The notes under the pieces: model-generated | The model's input: only the letters and a program-made list of their open reading frames with translations | Database searches by the model: none | Told to the model about the DNA's origin: nothing | From: DATCJA01 sp963814955 | GTDB taxonomy: Bacteria; Acidobacteriota; Vicinamibacteria; Vicinamibacterales; UBA2999 | NCBI GenBank assembly: GCA_963814955.1 | Contig: CAWFEX010000004.1 | Coordinates: forward strand, 744,001-808,000 | Direction: 5' to 3' | DNA: 64,000 bases | Position numbers and translations under genes: made by a program | Part shown: piece by piece, positions 7,633-16,212 of the stretch | Numbering within the stretch: position 1 is the first letter of the stretch | Layout of the letters: each line of letters opens with the position of its first letter

Positions 7633-9402
7633 CTATGGCAGTGCAAATACGTAGATCGCGTTGTGTCCGGTAACGGCCTGCGGCATCGACGTACCGGCCA
7701 CGGTGAGAGGACCGCTCGTCACGGATTGTCCGCCGCCGGTGTACACCATGACGTACTGTTTGCCATTCACGGCATACGAGATCGTGCTGTTCATGATCAT
7801 GCCGCCCACGACGGTCTCCCACAACACCTTGCCGCTGTCGGCGTCGATGGCACGGACGCGGCGGTTGAGATCGCCAAAGAACACGACATCGCCGGCGGTG
7901 GTGAGCGCTGAGCCGTTGGTGCCCTGGGGTTGCGTGTAGATCACGCGCATCTCGCCGGTGGCGACGTCAATCTTGGCAATGCCCATGTAAGCCTTCGGAT
8001 CCGCGCCTGGCCGCAGAACGCCGACACGTCGCCCATATCCTGTCCCGCTCGAATTGACCGCTTCCATCGAGAGGCACTGGTCATGGAATGGCACGTAGAG
8101 GGAGTTCCTGCCGGGGTGGTACGCGATCTGCCACAGGCCGCGCGTGTTGTGATAGCAGCCAACAATGGTGTCCCCGTCTTTCTTGAACATCTTGGCGGGA
8201 TTGACGCCCGTCTTGCCGGTCTTGACGTCGACGACACTGATATTCAGATTCGGGTCGTCGAACGGGAAGGGTCGGCCCCAGAGGAACTGACCGGTGTTCT
8301 GAGCGACCGCAAACATGCCGCCGCCTTCGGCGACGGTAATGACCACGTCCTGCTCGGTGCCTGACGCAACAGTTGGGTTGATCCACTTGACGAATCGTGA
8401 ATCCGGACTGACGCGCGTACGAATCAGAACGCGTTCCTGATTGTGGTCGGCGTCCCAGTCGTCGCCGGGCAGCTCCTGGAAGTGCCAGATTAGCTTGCCC
8501 GTCTCGACGTTGAGCGCCAGCGTCGAGTTGCTGAAGAGCTCAGTCGGCGAAGTGGGTGGGGAGGTGTCGTAGCGGCCGTACCGTTTGAACCGGGTGTACG
8601 GGTTGGGATTCGCGACGCCCCAGTAGACCACCTTTCGAACTGGATCGTAGGAACCAGGCAGGCCCCAGGGACCGGCGGCCCGCTGGTCGGCTGGCAAATT
8701 ACCCCAGGTGTCACCGCCCGGATCCCCGGGCGCGGCGGTGACATAAAACTTCCAGACCTCCTTGCCGGTTCGGGCGTCGTGAGCGGCGATGAAACAGAAT
8801 TCACGCTTCCCCTGATCGCACGTGCGGTTCGAAATCACCTTGCCGTCGGCAACCAGCAACCCGCCCGCTGTGATCTGCCCGTTGTCGACCTTGGTTTCCC
8901 AGCGCAGCTTCCCGGTGTGCGCGTCGAGTGCCAGCAGGAAGCCGTCGGGCGCGCCGAAGTAGATCATGTCCTCGTAGATGCCGAGGTTCTTGCTGCGTGC
9001 CGCGACGGCAGGCACGCCGGACGGATAGGTGCGTCGATACTCCCAAATCAGATCGCCGTTGGTCGCATCGAGTGCCTGAACGCTGGCGCCCGGCGCCATC
9101 ACATACATGACGCCGCGATACACGATCGGCGTCGATTCCTGCACACCGGCCGGCAGCCCCCGCGACCACGCCATGCGCAGCTGGGCGACGTTGCCCTTGT
9201 TGATCTGGTTGAGCGGACTGAAGCGCTGCTGGTCGTAGGTGCGGCTGATGTGAAGCCAGTCGGCCGGGTCGGGCTTTGCCAGCGTCGCGTCGGTAACCGG
9301 AGAGAACGTTCGCGTCTGCGCGATGACTCTCGGAATGGTCACGACCGCGAGCGCGATGGTCACCAACACGGAAGCGGCAACAAGACGGCGCTTCGTCTTC
9401 AT
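7633..9402 (-). CDS. PQQ-dependent dehydrogenase-like beta-propeller protein (secreted)
   Basis: An eight-bladed quinoprotein of the alcohol/glucose dehydrogenase family, periplasmic and expected to oxidise alcohols or aldoses with PQQ. The chosen ATG at 9402 has a good ribosome site (aaggaaacgat) and starts a signal peptide (MKTKRRLVAASVLVTIALAV, cleavage near VIAQ). Propeller blade motifs are plain: STPIVYRGVMYVMAPGASVQALDATNGDLIWEY is one (codons around 9090-9130), and others end in GKLIWHFQELPGDDWD and SGKVLWETVVGG. The N-terminal DWLHISRTYDQQRFSPLNQINKGNV matches the typical family start. About 589 residues. No fused cytochrome domain is present. The substrate cannot be told. Confidence 0.88.
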   Translation of the reverse strand: MKTKRRLVAASVLVTIALAVVTIPRVIAQTRTFSPVTDATLAKPDPADWLHISRTYDQQRFSPLNQINKGNVAQLRMAWSRGLPAGVQESTPIVYRGVMYVMAPGASVQALDATNGDLIWEYRRTYPSGVPAVAARSKNLGIYEDMIYFGAPDGFLLALDAHTGKLRWETKVDNGQITAGGLLVADGKVISNRTCDQGKREFCFIAAHDARTGKEVWKFYVTAAPGDPGGDTWGNLPADQRAAGPWGLPGSYDPVRKVVYWGVANPNPYTRFKRYGRYDTSPPTSPTELFSNSTLALNVETGKLIWHFQELPGDDWDADHNQERVLIRTRVSPDSRFVKWINPTVASGTEQDVVITVAEGGGMFAVAQNTGQFLWGRPFPFDDPNLNISVVDVKTGKTGVNPAKMFKKDGDTIVGCYHNTRGLWQIAYHPGRNSLYVPFHDQCLSMEAVNSSGTGYGRRVGVLRPGADPKAYMGIAKIDVATGEMRVIYTQPQGTNGSALTTAGDVVFFGDLNRRVRAIDADSGKVLWETVVGGMIMNSTISYAVNGKQYVMVYTGGGQSVTSGPLTVAGTSMPQAVTGHNAIYVFALP

Positions 9403-9439
9403 ATCGTTTCCTTCACTGTGATTCCGGCACGTCTTTGGG

Positions 9440-9467
9440 CCTTGTGACTTGTGACTTGTGACTTGAT
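9440..9467. repeat. Triple TTGTGAC direct repeat in the divergent gap
   Basis: Three head-to-tail cttgtgac units lie in the 134-base gap between the PQQ gene and the cupin gene. Similar gtcaaaa and gtcacaa runs occur at 13898-13945. A tatagt hexamer at 9514-9519 could serve as the -10 of the rightward cupin gene. Confidence 0.55.
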
Positions 9468-9536
9468 CCCTCCAGGATGCCACCACTGGACGCCGACAGT
9501 GTCAAGGAATAAGTATAGTGGGCCGGGAGGACTGTC

Positions 9537-10178
9537 ATGCGAAACGTGACGTTGCGTGTTCTCGTTTGCGTGTTGACCATCGCGCCAGGGATCGTGCGTG
9601 CCCAGTCGCCGAAGTCCGCCACTTACATCACGGACGAGGAGATCAAGAAAGTCAACAGCCTGCCGGGAGTCGATCGCCAGATCGTCAGCGTCGACATCGG
9701 AAAGCTGAACGAGGCCGTCGGAATCATTCACCGCGGACCGACCGGAGCGCCCACGGGAGGCGCAGGCGCCGGTGGAGCCGGGCGCGGCGCAGCTGCGCAG
9801 ACCGAACCGTGCGGCGAGCAGACAACTGCGCCCCCGGCAAACAGCGCCAACGGCATCGCGCACGACGCACAGACAGAGACTTACGTGATCGTTTCGGGCG
9901 GCGGCACGTTGGTCACTGGAGGACGCATCGTGAACGGTCGTCGCTCGGCGCCCGACAGCGACGTGACGCGGATATTGAACGGGCCATCCTGCAGCGGCGT
10001 CATTGCCGGCGCCGATGTCGTCCGGAAACAGGTGAAGACCGGCGACGTGATCATCATTCCGGCGGGAGTGCCACACGGCTGGTCCGATATCCCGGACCAC
10101 GTCGACTACCTCAGCGTGCGGCCCGATCCGGATCGGGTTCTCCCGAAAGATTATGTGAATCCGGCACTCAGGAAATAG
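9537..10178 (+). CDS. Secreted cupin-domain protein
   Basis: A 213-residue protein with a signal peptide (MRNVTLRVLVCVLTIAPGIVRAQ). The first half includes a Gly/Ala-rich loop (GAPTGGAGAGGAGRG, near residue 80). The second half is a single cupin barrel, with motif 1 around HDAQTETYVIVSGGGTLVTGG (H..E.. type) and motif 2 as GDVIIIPAGVPHGWSDI. These motifs supply metal-binding His and Glu residues, so a metal-dependent dioxygenase, isomerase or simple binding role is possible. The ribosome site ggagg lies about 7 bases from the ATG. It is followed within 10 bases by the VOC protein gene, probably co-transcribed. Confidence 0.85.
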   Translation: MRNVTLRVLVCVLTIAPGIVRAQSPKSATYITDEEIKKVNSLPGVDRQIVSVDIGKLNEAVGIIHRGPTGAPTGGAGAGGAGRGAAAQTEPCGEQTTAPPANSANGIAHDAQTETYVIVSGGGTLVTGGRIVNGRRSAPDSDVTRILNGPSCSGVIAGADVVRKQVKTGDVIIIPAGVPHGWSDIPDHVDYLSVRPDPDRVLPKDYVNPALRK

Positions 10179-10188
10179 CGGGCTGGTG

Positions 10189-11199
10189 ATGACACCGAAA
10201 CTTCTCGCCGCCGCGACGCTTTGTGCGGCCGCGTTCCTGTTGTCGAGCGTCGCGCGCGTCGCAGGCCAGAATGCGCCGCTACCGGCGCCCGGCTTCCACC
10301 ACCTCCATCTCAACTCCGTGAACCCGGACGTAGCGATCGAGTTCTATGTGAAGGCATTTCCCAGTACTTCGAAGTCGACGTGGGGCGGCTTGCCTGCGCT
10401 CCGTTCGCCAAACGATGTGCTGGTGTTGTTCAGCAAGGTCGATCAGCCGCCTGCCACGCAGCCACAGACAGCCATATGGCATTTCGGGTGGCACGTCACC
10501 AATGAACGGCAGACGCTCGAGCGGTTCAGGAAAGATGGCATCACGCTGGCGCCGTTGTATACGAGCGACGAAGGCGGCACAGTGGCGGTCAACAGCGATA
10601 CATGGCCTGGAACGGGCGGTGTGCTCGGCCTCACGAAAGCCCAGATCGAGGAGGCAAAAGCCAAAGGCGTCAAGCCGAGCGGAGGCGCCGGCTTTGGATA
10701 CATACGGGGCCCGGACGAAGCGCTGATCGAGTATCAGGGCGACATGCCCGCCGAACGGTTCAATCATGTACACATGTATCAGGAGGATCCGTTCTGCGCG
10801 CAGCTGTGGTACGGCCGGCACTTGAATGCGTCCATTCCGCAGGGACGCGGCGGTCCACCGCGCTCCGAGGCCGACTGCAAAGTGCCGCGCGGCCCCGACA
10901 GGACGTGGCCGGCACTCGAGCTCGACGGCATGTACCGCACGCCGACATCCGGTGTGGTGTTTGGCTCCGTCGCGGTCAACTGGTACATGCGGCAGGGCGA
11001 TCGTCCGCTCGTGAGCACGCGCGGACACCTTGTCGATCACGTTGCGTTCAGCGTCGCGAATCTCGACGCGTGGCTCGCCAAGCTGCGGCAGGAAGGCGTG
11101 AAGATCGTGACGGAACCCTACAGGCTCGGCAACGCTCGAGCCGTCCTCATCGAAGGGCCAAGTCTCGAAGCGCTGGAACTCGTGCAGCCGGCGCCCTAA
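10189..11199 (+). CDS. Secreted VOC (glyoxalase/dioxygenase fold) protein
   Basis: A 336-residue exported member of the vicinal oxygen chelate superfamily. A signal peptide (about 27 residues, ending ARVAGQ) is followed by an FHHLHLNSVNPDVAIEFYVKAF module, a middle FNHVHMYQEDP segment and a C-terminal VDHVAFSVANLDAWLAKLRQEGVKI module with EGPSLEALELVQ. The paired beta-alpha-beta-beta-beta modules and conserved His/Glu positions fit a metal-dependent enzyme, but the reaction is unknown. The start could also be the GTG three bases earlier. It follows the cupin gene closely, and the two may act on the same periplasmic substrate. Confidence 0.85.
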   Translation: MTPKLLAAATLCAAAFLLSSVARVAGQNAPLPAPGFHHLHLNSVNPDVAIEFYVKAFPSTSKSTWGGLPALRSPNDVLVLFSKVDQPPATQPQTAIWHFGWHVTNERQTLERFRKDGITLAPLYTSDEGGTVAVNSDTWPGTGGVLGLTKAQIEEAKAKGVKPSGGAGFGYIRGPDEALIEYQGDMPAERFNHVHMYQEDPFCAQLWYGRHLNASIPQGRGGPPRSEADCKVPRGPDRTWPALELDGMYRTPTSGVVFGSVAVNWYMRQGDRPLVSTRGHLVDHVAFSVANLDAWLAKLRQEGVKIVTEPYRLGNARAVLIEGPSLEALELVQPAP

Positions 11200-11211
11200 A
11201 ACCGGTTTCTC

Positions 11212-11276
11212 GCGTAGGGAACGGCTTTACGCCGCGCCAGGCGGGCCGTGGAGACCCGCCCTACGATTATGAAACC
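11212..11276. repeat. Family B palindrome (GGCGGGCC...GACCCGCC) after the VOC gene
   Basis: It contains gcgtaggg, ggctttacgccgcgcc and gcgggccgtggagacccgcc, ending ccctacgattatgaaacc. The same ordered modules recur at 41363-41500. It fills most of the 98-base gap between two convergent genes, where it could act as a bidirectional terminator. Confidence 0.75.
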
Positions 11277-11297
11277 GATTCCCGTCACCGAAGGACG

Positions 11298-12776
11298 TCA
11301 GTGAGTTGACGTGCCCTGGCTGAACTGGCTCTGCCACCGCTTCCGCAGAGCGGCCCGGTCCACCTGCTGCCCGCGCAAATACACCTGGTTGATCCGCCGC
11401 GTGTTGGCGATGCTCTCGAGGGGATTCGCGTCGAGCACGATGAAGTCGGCGTTTCTGCCGGTCGCCACCAGACCGGTATTCATCTTGGCGACGTCCGCTG
11501 AATCGCGTGTCGCTGCCGTAATCACCTCGCCGGGCGTCATGCCAATCGCGACCAGGCTCTCCAGTTCGAGGTGTGCGAAGTACGCGATGCGGTGACGAAT
11601 CTGCCCGGTGTCGGTCCCAAGGACGACCCGCATGCCGGCAGCCCTGAGCTTCATCGTATTGCGCCCATCACGTTCGAGACTTCGGCGGGCGCTCCCGACC
11701 TGTTCCGGTGTCAGGCGCGCCAGATCGTCGGCCAGATGTTGCTGATTGTGCGCCGGCGAATAGGTCTCGTTCAGGAGCGGGTCATCGAGCCACGCGGGCC
11801 TGGTGCTGCCGCCCTGGGCGTTCATCCAGGTCGGCCGAAGGCCTGGCGTCATCCACATGTTCGGCCGATCGTTCTTGGCGATTCGTGCTCTTACGATCGC
11901 GAGCAGTTCGTCATCGACTTCATCGCCACCCCGCACCGGCGTGTGCACCCAGCCCTCGACCCCCGCGCGCATCAGCTCCTTGGCGTCGGCCAGCGTGACG
12001 TTATGGGCAACCACCGGGATGTTTCGCGCGTGCGCTTCCTCGGCAATGGCGCGGTAGATCGGTGGCGTCAGTTTTTTCGCGGTTCCGTCACGATCGTCCA
12101 CCCAGATCTTGATGAACTCGGGCTTGATGCGGGCGTAGTCGGCCACCGCTTCGCGCGCCTGCTCGACCGTGGTCACCGGGTAGGGCACATCAGACCTCGA
12201 CGGGTGGCCTTGCGCGCCCGATCCCGGCCAGGCGATGCCGGGACCAGCCGTACGAAACAGCGCCGCGCCGGGAACGGTCTCGGTCCGCATCCGCAGGGGC
12301 ACGTCGCCCCAGTTGGTCCGGCCGCCGTGCAGGTCCGATCGATCCACCAGGTCGGCGATGTCGACCACGCCGCTGATGCCGTGATAGGCGAGGCGCTCGA
12401 GATGGTCGATCAGGTTCTCCCGCGTGAACATCTCCTTCGACATCGTCGCCGCCGGGACGTTCTGGAAGCCCAGGTGGCCATGGAGATCCACCAGCGTCGG
12501 CATCACGGTCTTCCCGGTCAGGTCCACGCGCTCGGCGTCTGGCGGCACCTGCAACTCCCCGCGCCGGCCGACCGAGGCGAACGTCCCGGCCGAGACGGTA
12601 AATACCGAATCCTCGATGGGTGCGCTGCCATCGCCTGTGATGAGCCGCGCGCCCTCGTAGACCGTCACCTGTTCGGTTCCGCTTCGGGCCTCCTGGCGTG
12701 GAGAACAGCCGGCCACGACGAGTGCTGCGACGGCGAGCAGGGCTGCAACGGATGTGCGTCTCATAACGGCGTTCAT
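11298..12776 (-). CDS. Amidohydrolase family lipoprotein
   Basis: A metal-dependent hydrolase of the amidohydrolase superfamily, anchored by an N-terminal lipobox (ALVVAGC near residue 24). Domain order is a small beta-sandwich (EGARLITGDGSAPIEDSVFTV), then the TIM barrel with the HxH metal motif in PTLVDLHGHLGFQN, a PVVAHNVTLADAKELM strand carrying the next His, and the Asp in LGTDTG near the end, then LESLVAIGMTPGEVITAATRDSADV. The substrate could be a peptide, imide or cyclic amide. The ATG at 12776 was chosen; a second ATG at 12764 (MRRTSV) would give an equally good lipoprotein signal. The frame stays open upstream, but without homology. Confidence 0.87.
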   Translation of the reverse strand: MNAVMRRTSVAALLAVAALVVAGCSPRQEARSGTEQVTVYEGARLITGDGSAPIEDSVFTVSAGTFASVGRRGELQVPPDAERVDLTGKTVMPTLVDLHGHLGFQNVPAATMSKEMFTRENLIDHLERLAYHGISGVVDIADLVDRSDLHGGRTNWGDVPLRMRTETVPGAALFRTAGPGIAWPGSGAQGHPSRSDVPYPVTTVEQAREAVADYARIKPEFIKIWVDDRDGTAKKLTPPIYRAIAEEAHARNIPVVAHNVTLADAKELMRAGVEGWVHTPVRGGDEVDDELLAIVRARIAKNDRPNMWMTPGLRPTWMNAQGGSTRPAWLDDPLLNETYSPAHNQQHLADDLARLTPEQVGSARRSLERDGRNTMKLRAAGMRVVLGTDTGQIRHRIAYFAHLELESLVAIGMTPGEVITAATRDSADVAKMNTGLVATGRNADFIVLDANPLESIANTRRINQVYLRGQQVDRAALRKRWQSQFSQGTSTH

Positions 12777-12860
12777 ACTACATCCGCACGATTGAGCATG
12801 GATATGAGAAGTGGCCGGACTGGCCGGCGTGGCTGAACCCGTTATCATGGTCCCGTTTCG

Positions 12861-13865
12861 ATGCCTGACCCCGTGCGGATTGCGTTCCTCGGCTGCGGCT
12901 TCATCACGCGCGTACACAGCCGGCACCTGAGGGCGTTGAAGGGCGACGTTGTTTGCAGCTACGCCAGCCGGGATGCCAATAAGGCAGAACGGTTCTGCCG
13001 CGATTTTCGGGGCGTCCGCGTATTCGAGAGCTACACCGCGGCCATCGAGGCGTCCGACGTGGATGCCGTGGTCGTCGCCGTCCCTCCGCGCTTCCATCTC
13101 GATCTGACATTGCAGGCGCTTCAGGCGGGCAAGCACGTGCTGGTCGAAAAACCCGCCTACCTCCGCATGGCCGACTACCGGACCGTTGTGGACGCACGGA
13201 ACCGCGCGTCACGCATCGTCTGCGTGGGTGAAAACGATCATTACAAGCCGCTCGCCATATGCCTGCGCCGTTTACTGCGTGAAGGCGTGCTCGGCGAGAT
13301 GGTGTTCGCTCACTTCACGAGCATCGTGCAGAAATTGAAACGTGCAGACGACTGGCGCAACGACGAAACAATGGCTGGCGGGGACGCGTTCTTCGAAGAA
13401 GGGATTCACTGGCTGCACCTGGCCGCCAGTCTTGGCCCGAGAATCACCATGGCGCACGGCTATCGGCCGTCGATGTCCGGCGAAGGTCCCGACAGGCGCA
13501 TCAAGAGCATGATGGTCGCCTTCAGATACGATAACGATGCGGTCGGTTCGCTCTATTATTCGCGTGAGATTCCGTCGCTCCTGCGCGGCATCCGACTGTC
13601 GAAACTCTACGGCCGCAAAAGCATTATCACGTTCGAGTCGAACGGACTTTTCGTACTGGTTCGCGGCAGCGGGTGGCCGCGTCTGATCGTTCCGGGCTTG
13701 CGGGACATCCGCGGCTACAAGGCCATGTATCGCGACTTTGTGTCCGCCGTTCGAACCGGTCGCCCGCCGGAAATGAGCCTCGAACGGGCCATGGACGATC
13801 AGAGACTCATGGACGAGATTTACGCAAGCGCGTACCAGAGCACGACGGTGGCGGTGGGAGGGTGA
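12861..13865 (+). CDS. Gfo/Idh/MocA family NAD(P)-dependent oxidoreductase
   Basis: A soluble sugar-type dehydrogenase of 334 residues. The Rossmann fold starts at once (PVRIAFLGCGFITRVHSRHL). The family motif EKP appears as KHVLVEKPAY near residue 98. The C-terminal domain carries GGDAFFEEGIHWLHLAASLG, where the His is the usual catalytic or substrate-contact residue. Substrates in this family are mostly sugars, inositols or sugar acids. It is followed by a GMC oxidoreductase, a VOC protein and a ROK kinase on the same strand, consistent with a small carbohydrate module. The exact substrate is unknown. Confidence 0.9.
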   Translation: MPDPVRIAFLGCGFITRVHSRHLRALKGDVVCSYASRDANKAERFCRDFRGVRVFESYTAAIEASDVDAVVVAVPPRFHLDLTLQALQAGKHVLVEKPAYLRMADYRTVVDARNRASRIVCVGENDHYKPLAICLRRLLREGVLGEMVFAHFTSIVQKLKRADDWRNDETMAGGDAFFEEGIHWLHLAASLGPRITMAHGYRPSMSGEGPDRRIKSMMVAFRYDNDAVGSLYYSREIPSLLRGIRLSKLYGRKSIITFESNGLFVLVRGSGWPRLIVPGLRDIRGYKAMYRDFVSAVRTGRPPEMSLERAMDDQRLMDEIYASAYQSTTVAVGG

Positions 13866-13869
13866 GGGT

Positions 13870-13945
13870 CAGGCGAAAGGCAAAGGCGAAAGGCAAAGGT
13901 GAAAAGTCAAAAGTCAAAAGTTAAGGGCACAAGTCACCAGGCACA
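13870..13945. repeat. Low-complexity GGCAAAGGCGAAA / GTCAAAA repeats
   Basis: The gap before the GMC oxidoreductase gene consists of near-perfect aggcgaaaggcaa copies followed by agtcaaaa copies. Reverse-complement versions (ccttttgcc) recur at 31226-31250 after another gene. No gene was seen here. Confidence 0.65.
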
Positions 13946-13976
13946 AATCACAATCAATAATCACGAATCTCAAAGG

Positions 13977-15489
13977 ATGCAGAAGGAGCGTTACGACATC
14001 ATCATCATCGGCACCGGTGCGGGCGGTGGGACGATGGCGTATGCGCTGGCGGATTCCGGCGCCCGGATCCTCGTGCTCGAGCGTGGCGACTTCGTGCCGC
14101 GCGAAGAGCAGAACTGGGATCCCGAGGCGGTGTGGAAACAACTCCGGTACCGCGTGCGCGAACGGTGGATCGATCGCAGCGGTCAGGAATTTCAACCCTA
14201 CACACATTACTGCGTCGGCGGTAACACCAAATTCTGGGGAAGCGTGCTCTATCGCCTCCGGCGGGAAGACTTTCAAGCCACAGCGCACGTCGGCGGCCTG
14301 TCGCCGCAGTGGCCGATCGACTACGACACGCTGGAACCGTACTACGACCGCGCAGAGCGTCTGTACCACGTTCGCGGGCAGCACGGTGTCGACCCTAGTG
14401 AGGCGGCGCGGAAGCCGTTTCCGTACGAGGCGGTTCCGCACGCGCCCCTCATGTCGGCAATTGTGGAGGGGCTGCGGCAGCAGGGGTTGAATCCCTCGTC
14501 GCTTCCGCTCGGTCTCCTGAGATTGGGCGCGGAAGACGGCTGCGTGCTCTGCAGCACGTGCAATTCGTTCCCCTGTAAGGTTCATGCGAAGAGCGACGCC
14601 GAAGTCTGCTGCCTGCACGAGGCTGTGCGGCGGCCGACGGTGACGCTGTGGACCAACGCACTCGCCCGGCGTCTGATCGCTGATTCCTGCGGCCGAAGGA
14701 TCGAGGCCGTCGAAGTCGAACGGAACGGACAGACGGTTCGCGTCGAGGCGCCGCTGGTCATCGCCGCCTGCGGCGCCGTGAACTCGGCGGTGTTGCTGCT
14801 GCGATCGGTGCACGAGAAGCATCCAGACGGGATGGCCAATTCGTCGGGCCTGGTCGGGCGGAGGTACATGGCGCACCTCGCGACCATGATGCAGGGATTC
14901 CACCCGTTCCGGCCGAACGACACCGTCTTCCAGAAGACCGTCGCGCTCAACGACTTCTACCTTCGCGGGCCCGGTGGGTATCCGCTCGGTCAGATTCAGT
15001 CGCAGGGACGTACGCACGGCGTAATGGCGCAGACCGTGGCGCCATGGATTCCCCTATGGGCGTACAGACGCGTGGGTGGCCCGGGGAGTCGACTGGCTCG
15101 TCATGTCTGAAGACCTGCCCAGGGACGAGAATCGTGTGACGGTCGACTCGAGCGGCCGTATCCGTGTCCACTATCAGCCCAACAACATGGAGGCGCACAA
15201 TCGGCTCGTCAGGGAAATGAAGCGGATTCTCCGCCGCCTCGGGTTCTGGGTCGTGGTGGCGCACTCGCATCGCGACCGGAACACGACGCACCAGTGCGGG
15301 ACGCTGTGCTTCGGTACCGACCCGCGATCGTCCGTGCTCGATCCGTACTGCCGCACCCACGACGTGGAGAATCTGTTCGTCGTTGACGCCTCGTTCTTCC
15401 CCTCTTCGGCCGCGGTCAACCCTGCGTTGACGATCGTGGCTCAGGCGCTCCGGGTCGCTGATCACATCAAGGAAACGCACCTCACATAA
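13977..15489 (+). CDS. GMC family oxidoreductase (FAD), one frameshift near 15062-15074
   Basis: A flavoprotein of the glucose-methanol-choline family. The ATG at 13977 leads into the FAD-binding dinucleotide fold (YDIIIIGTGAGGGTMAYALADSGARI, then VLERGDFVPRE), and the GGNTKFWGSVLYRLR loop is typical. After about residue 360 the frame changes: WIPLWA is followed in another frame by ARGVDWLVMSEDLPRDENRV and the GMC C-terminal signature NLFVVDASFFPSSAAVNPALTIVAQALRVADHI. Removing one base near the GTAC at 15062-15065, or in the GGG at 15073-15075, restores a single protein of about 504 residues. The catalytic His/Asn pair appears as THQCGT and NPALT. Substrate unknown. Confidence 0.88.
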
Positions 15490-15493
15490 ACGT

Positions 15494-15662
15494 GCACGTC
15501 GTGTCCGGCTTCCGCCCACACATAGTTCAGTACGTAGTGTCCGGCTTCAGCCGAACATAATCAGTACGTCGTGTCCGGCTTCAGCCGAACATAATTCAGT
15601 ACGTAGTGTCCGGCTTCAGCCACACATAATTCAGTACGTAGTGTCCGGCTTCAGCCGGACCG
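15494..15662. repeat. Tandem array of five family A palindromes
   Basis: Five copies of tacgt(a/c)gtgtccggcttcagcc start at about 15494, 15531, 15565, 15600 and 15635, joined by a constant (a)acataattcag spacer, giving a period of 34-35 bases. The core tccggcttcagccgga is a short palindrome that also occurs singly elsewhere. The array fills the 187-base gap between the GMC and VOC genes. It is unlike CRISPR because the spacers are the same in each unit. Confidence 0.9.
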
Positions 15663-15676
15663 TGGAGGTCGCTTAA

Positions 15677-16189
15677 GTGAGAGTCCGGTCTTTCAGCCAT
15701 TGCGGCATCACGGTGTCCGACTTCAACAAAGCCGTGCGGTTCTACTGGGACGCGTTCGGCTGTCCGCTCGTGGGCGTGGCTGACACGCCTTCCGAGCGCG
15801 TGCGGTCGTTTTTCGGTGTGCCTGGTGAACAGCCGCGGTGCCGGATCGGCTGGATCCGCGTGCCCGGCGGAGCAGTGCTCGAGATATTCGAGTTTCAACC
15901 GCAGCTGCCCGCCGATCGGATTCCATGGAATCGCGTGGGCCTGACTCACATCTCCTTCAACGTGAGGAATCTGTCGCGCTGGTACGAGCACCTGCAGCGC
16001 AAGGGCGTGGAGTGCGTGAGCAGGCCGGAGCGCTCGCCTCGCGGCCACTCGTTCTTCTTCGTCCGTGACTTCGACGGGAATCTGATCGAGATGATGGATC
16101 TCGGTTACATGTACTACGTCCTGCAGTGGCTCGGCCCGCTTGGCGGCTGGCTGTTCAGGAGAGGAATGTATAAGAAGTATTACAAGTAG
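15677..16189 (+). CDS. VOC family protein
   Basis: A cytosolic protein of 170 residues with one complete two-module vicinal oxygen chelate fold. It starts FSHCGITVSDFNKAVRFYWDAFG and has LTHISFNVRNLSRWYEHLQRKG in the second module, with FFFVRDFDGNLIEMMDLG near the end carrying the metal-binding Glu. It starts at a GTG just after the tandem repeat array; the terminal copy of the repeat overlaps the likely leader. The C-terminal tail (about 25 residues, basic and aromatic) lies outside the fold. Likely metal-dependent, reaction unknown. It precedes the ROK kinase gene by 23 bases. Confidence 0.87.
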   Translation: MRVRSFSHCGITVSDFNKAVRFYWDAFGCPLVGVADTPSERVRSFFGVPGEQPRCRIGWIRVPGGAVLEIFEFQPQLPADRIPWNRVGLTHISFNVRNLSRWYEHLQRKGVECVSRPERSPRGHSFFFVRDFDGNLIEMMDLGYMYYVLQWLGPLGGWLFRRGMYKKYYK

Positions 16190-16212
16190 GCCGGCGGACC
16201 AGGCGTGAGCGT

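Noticed and set aside
11571..12836. 421-codon plus-strand frame opposite the amidohydrolase
   Set aside because: The amidohydrolase carries metal-binding motifs and a lipobox. The opposite frame shows none.
15494..15662. Regular repeats that might be a CRISPR array
   Set aside because: The spacers are constant in sequence and only about 11-14 bases long, and no cas genes are nearby. It is a tandem REP-like array.
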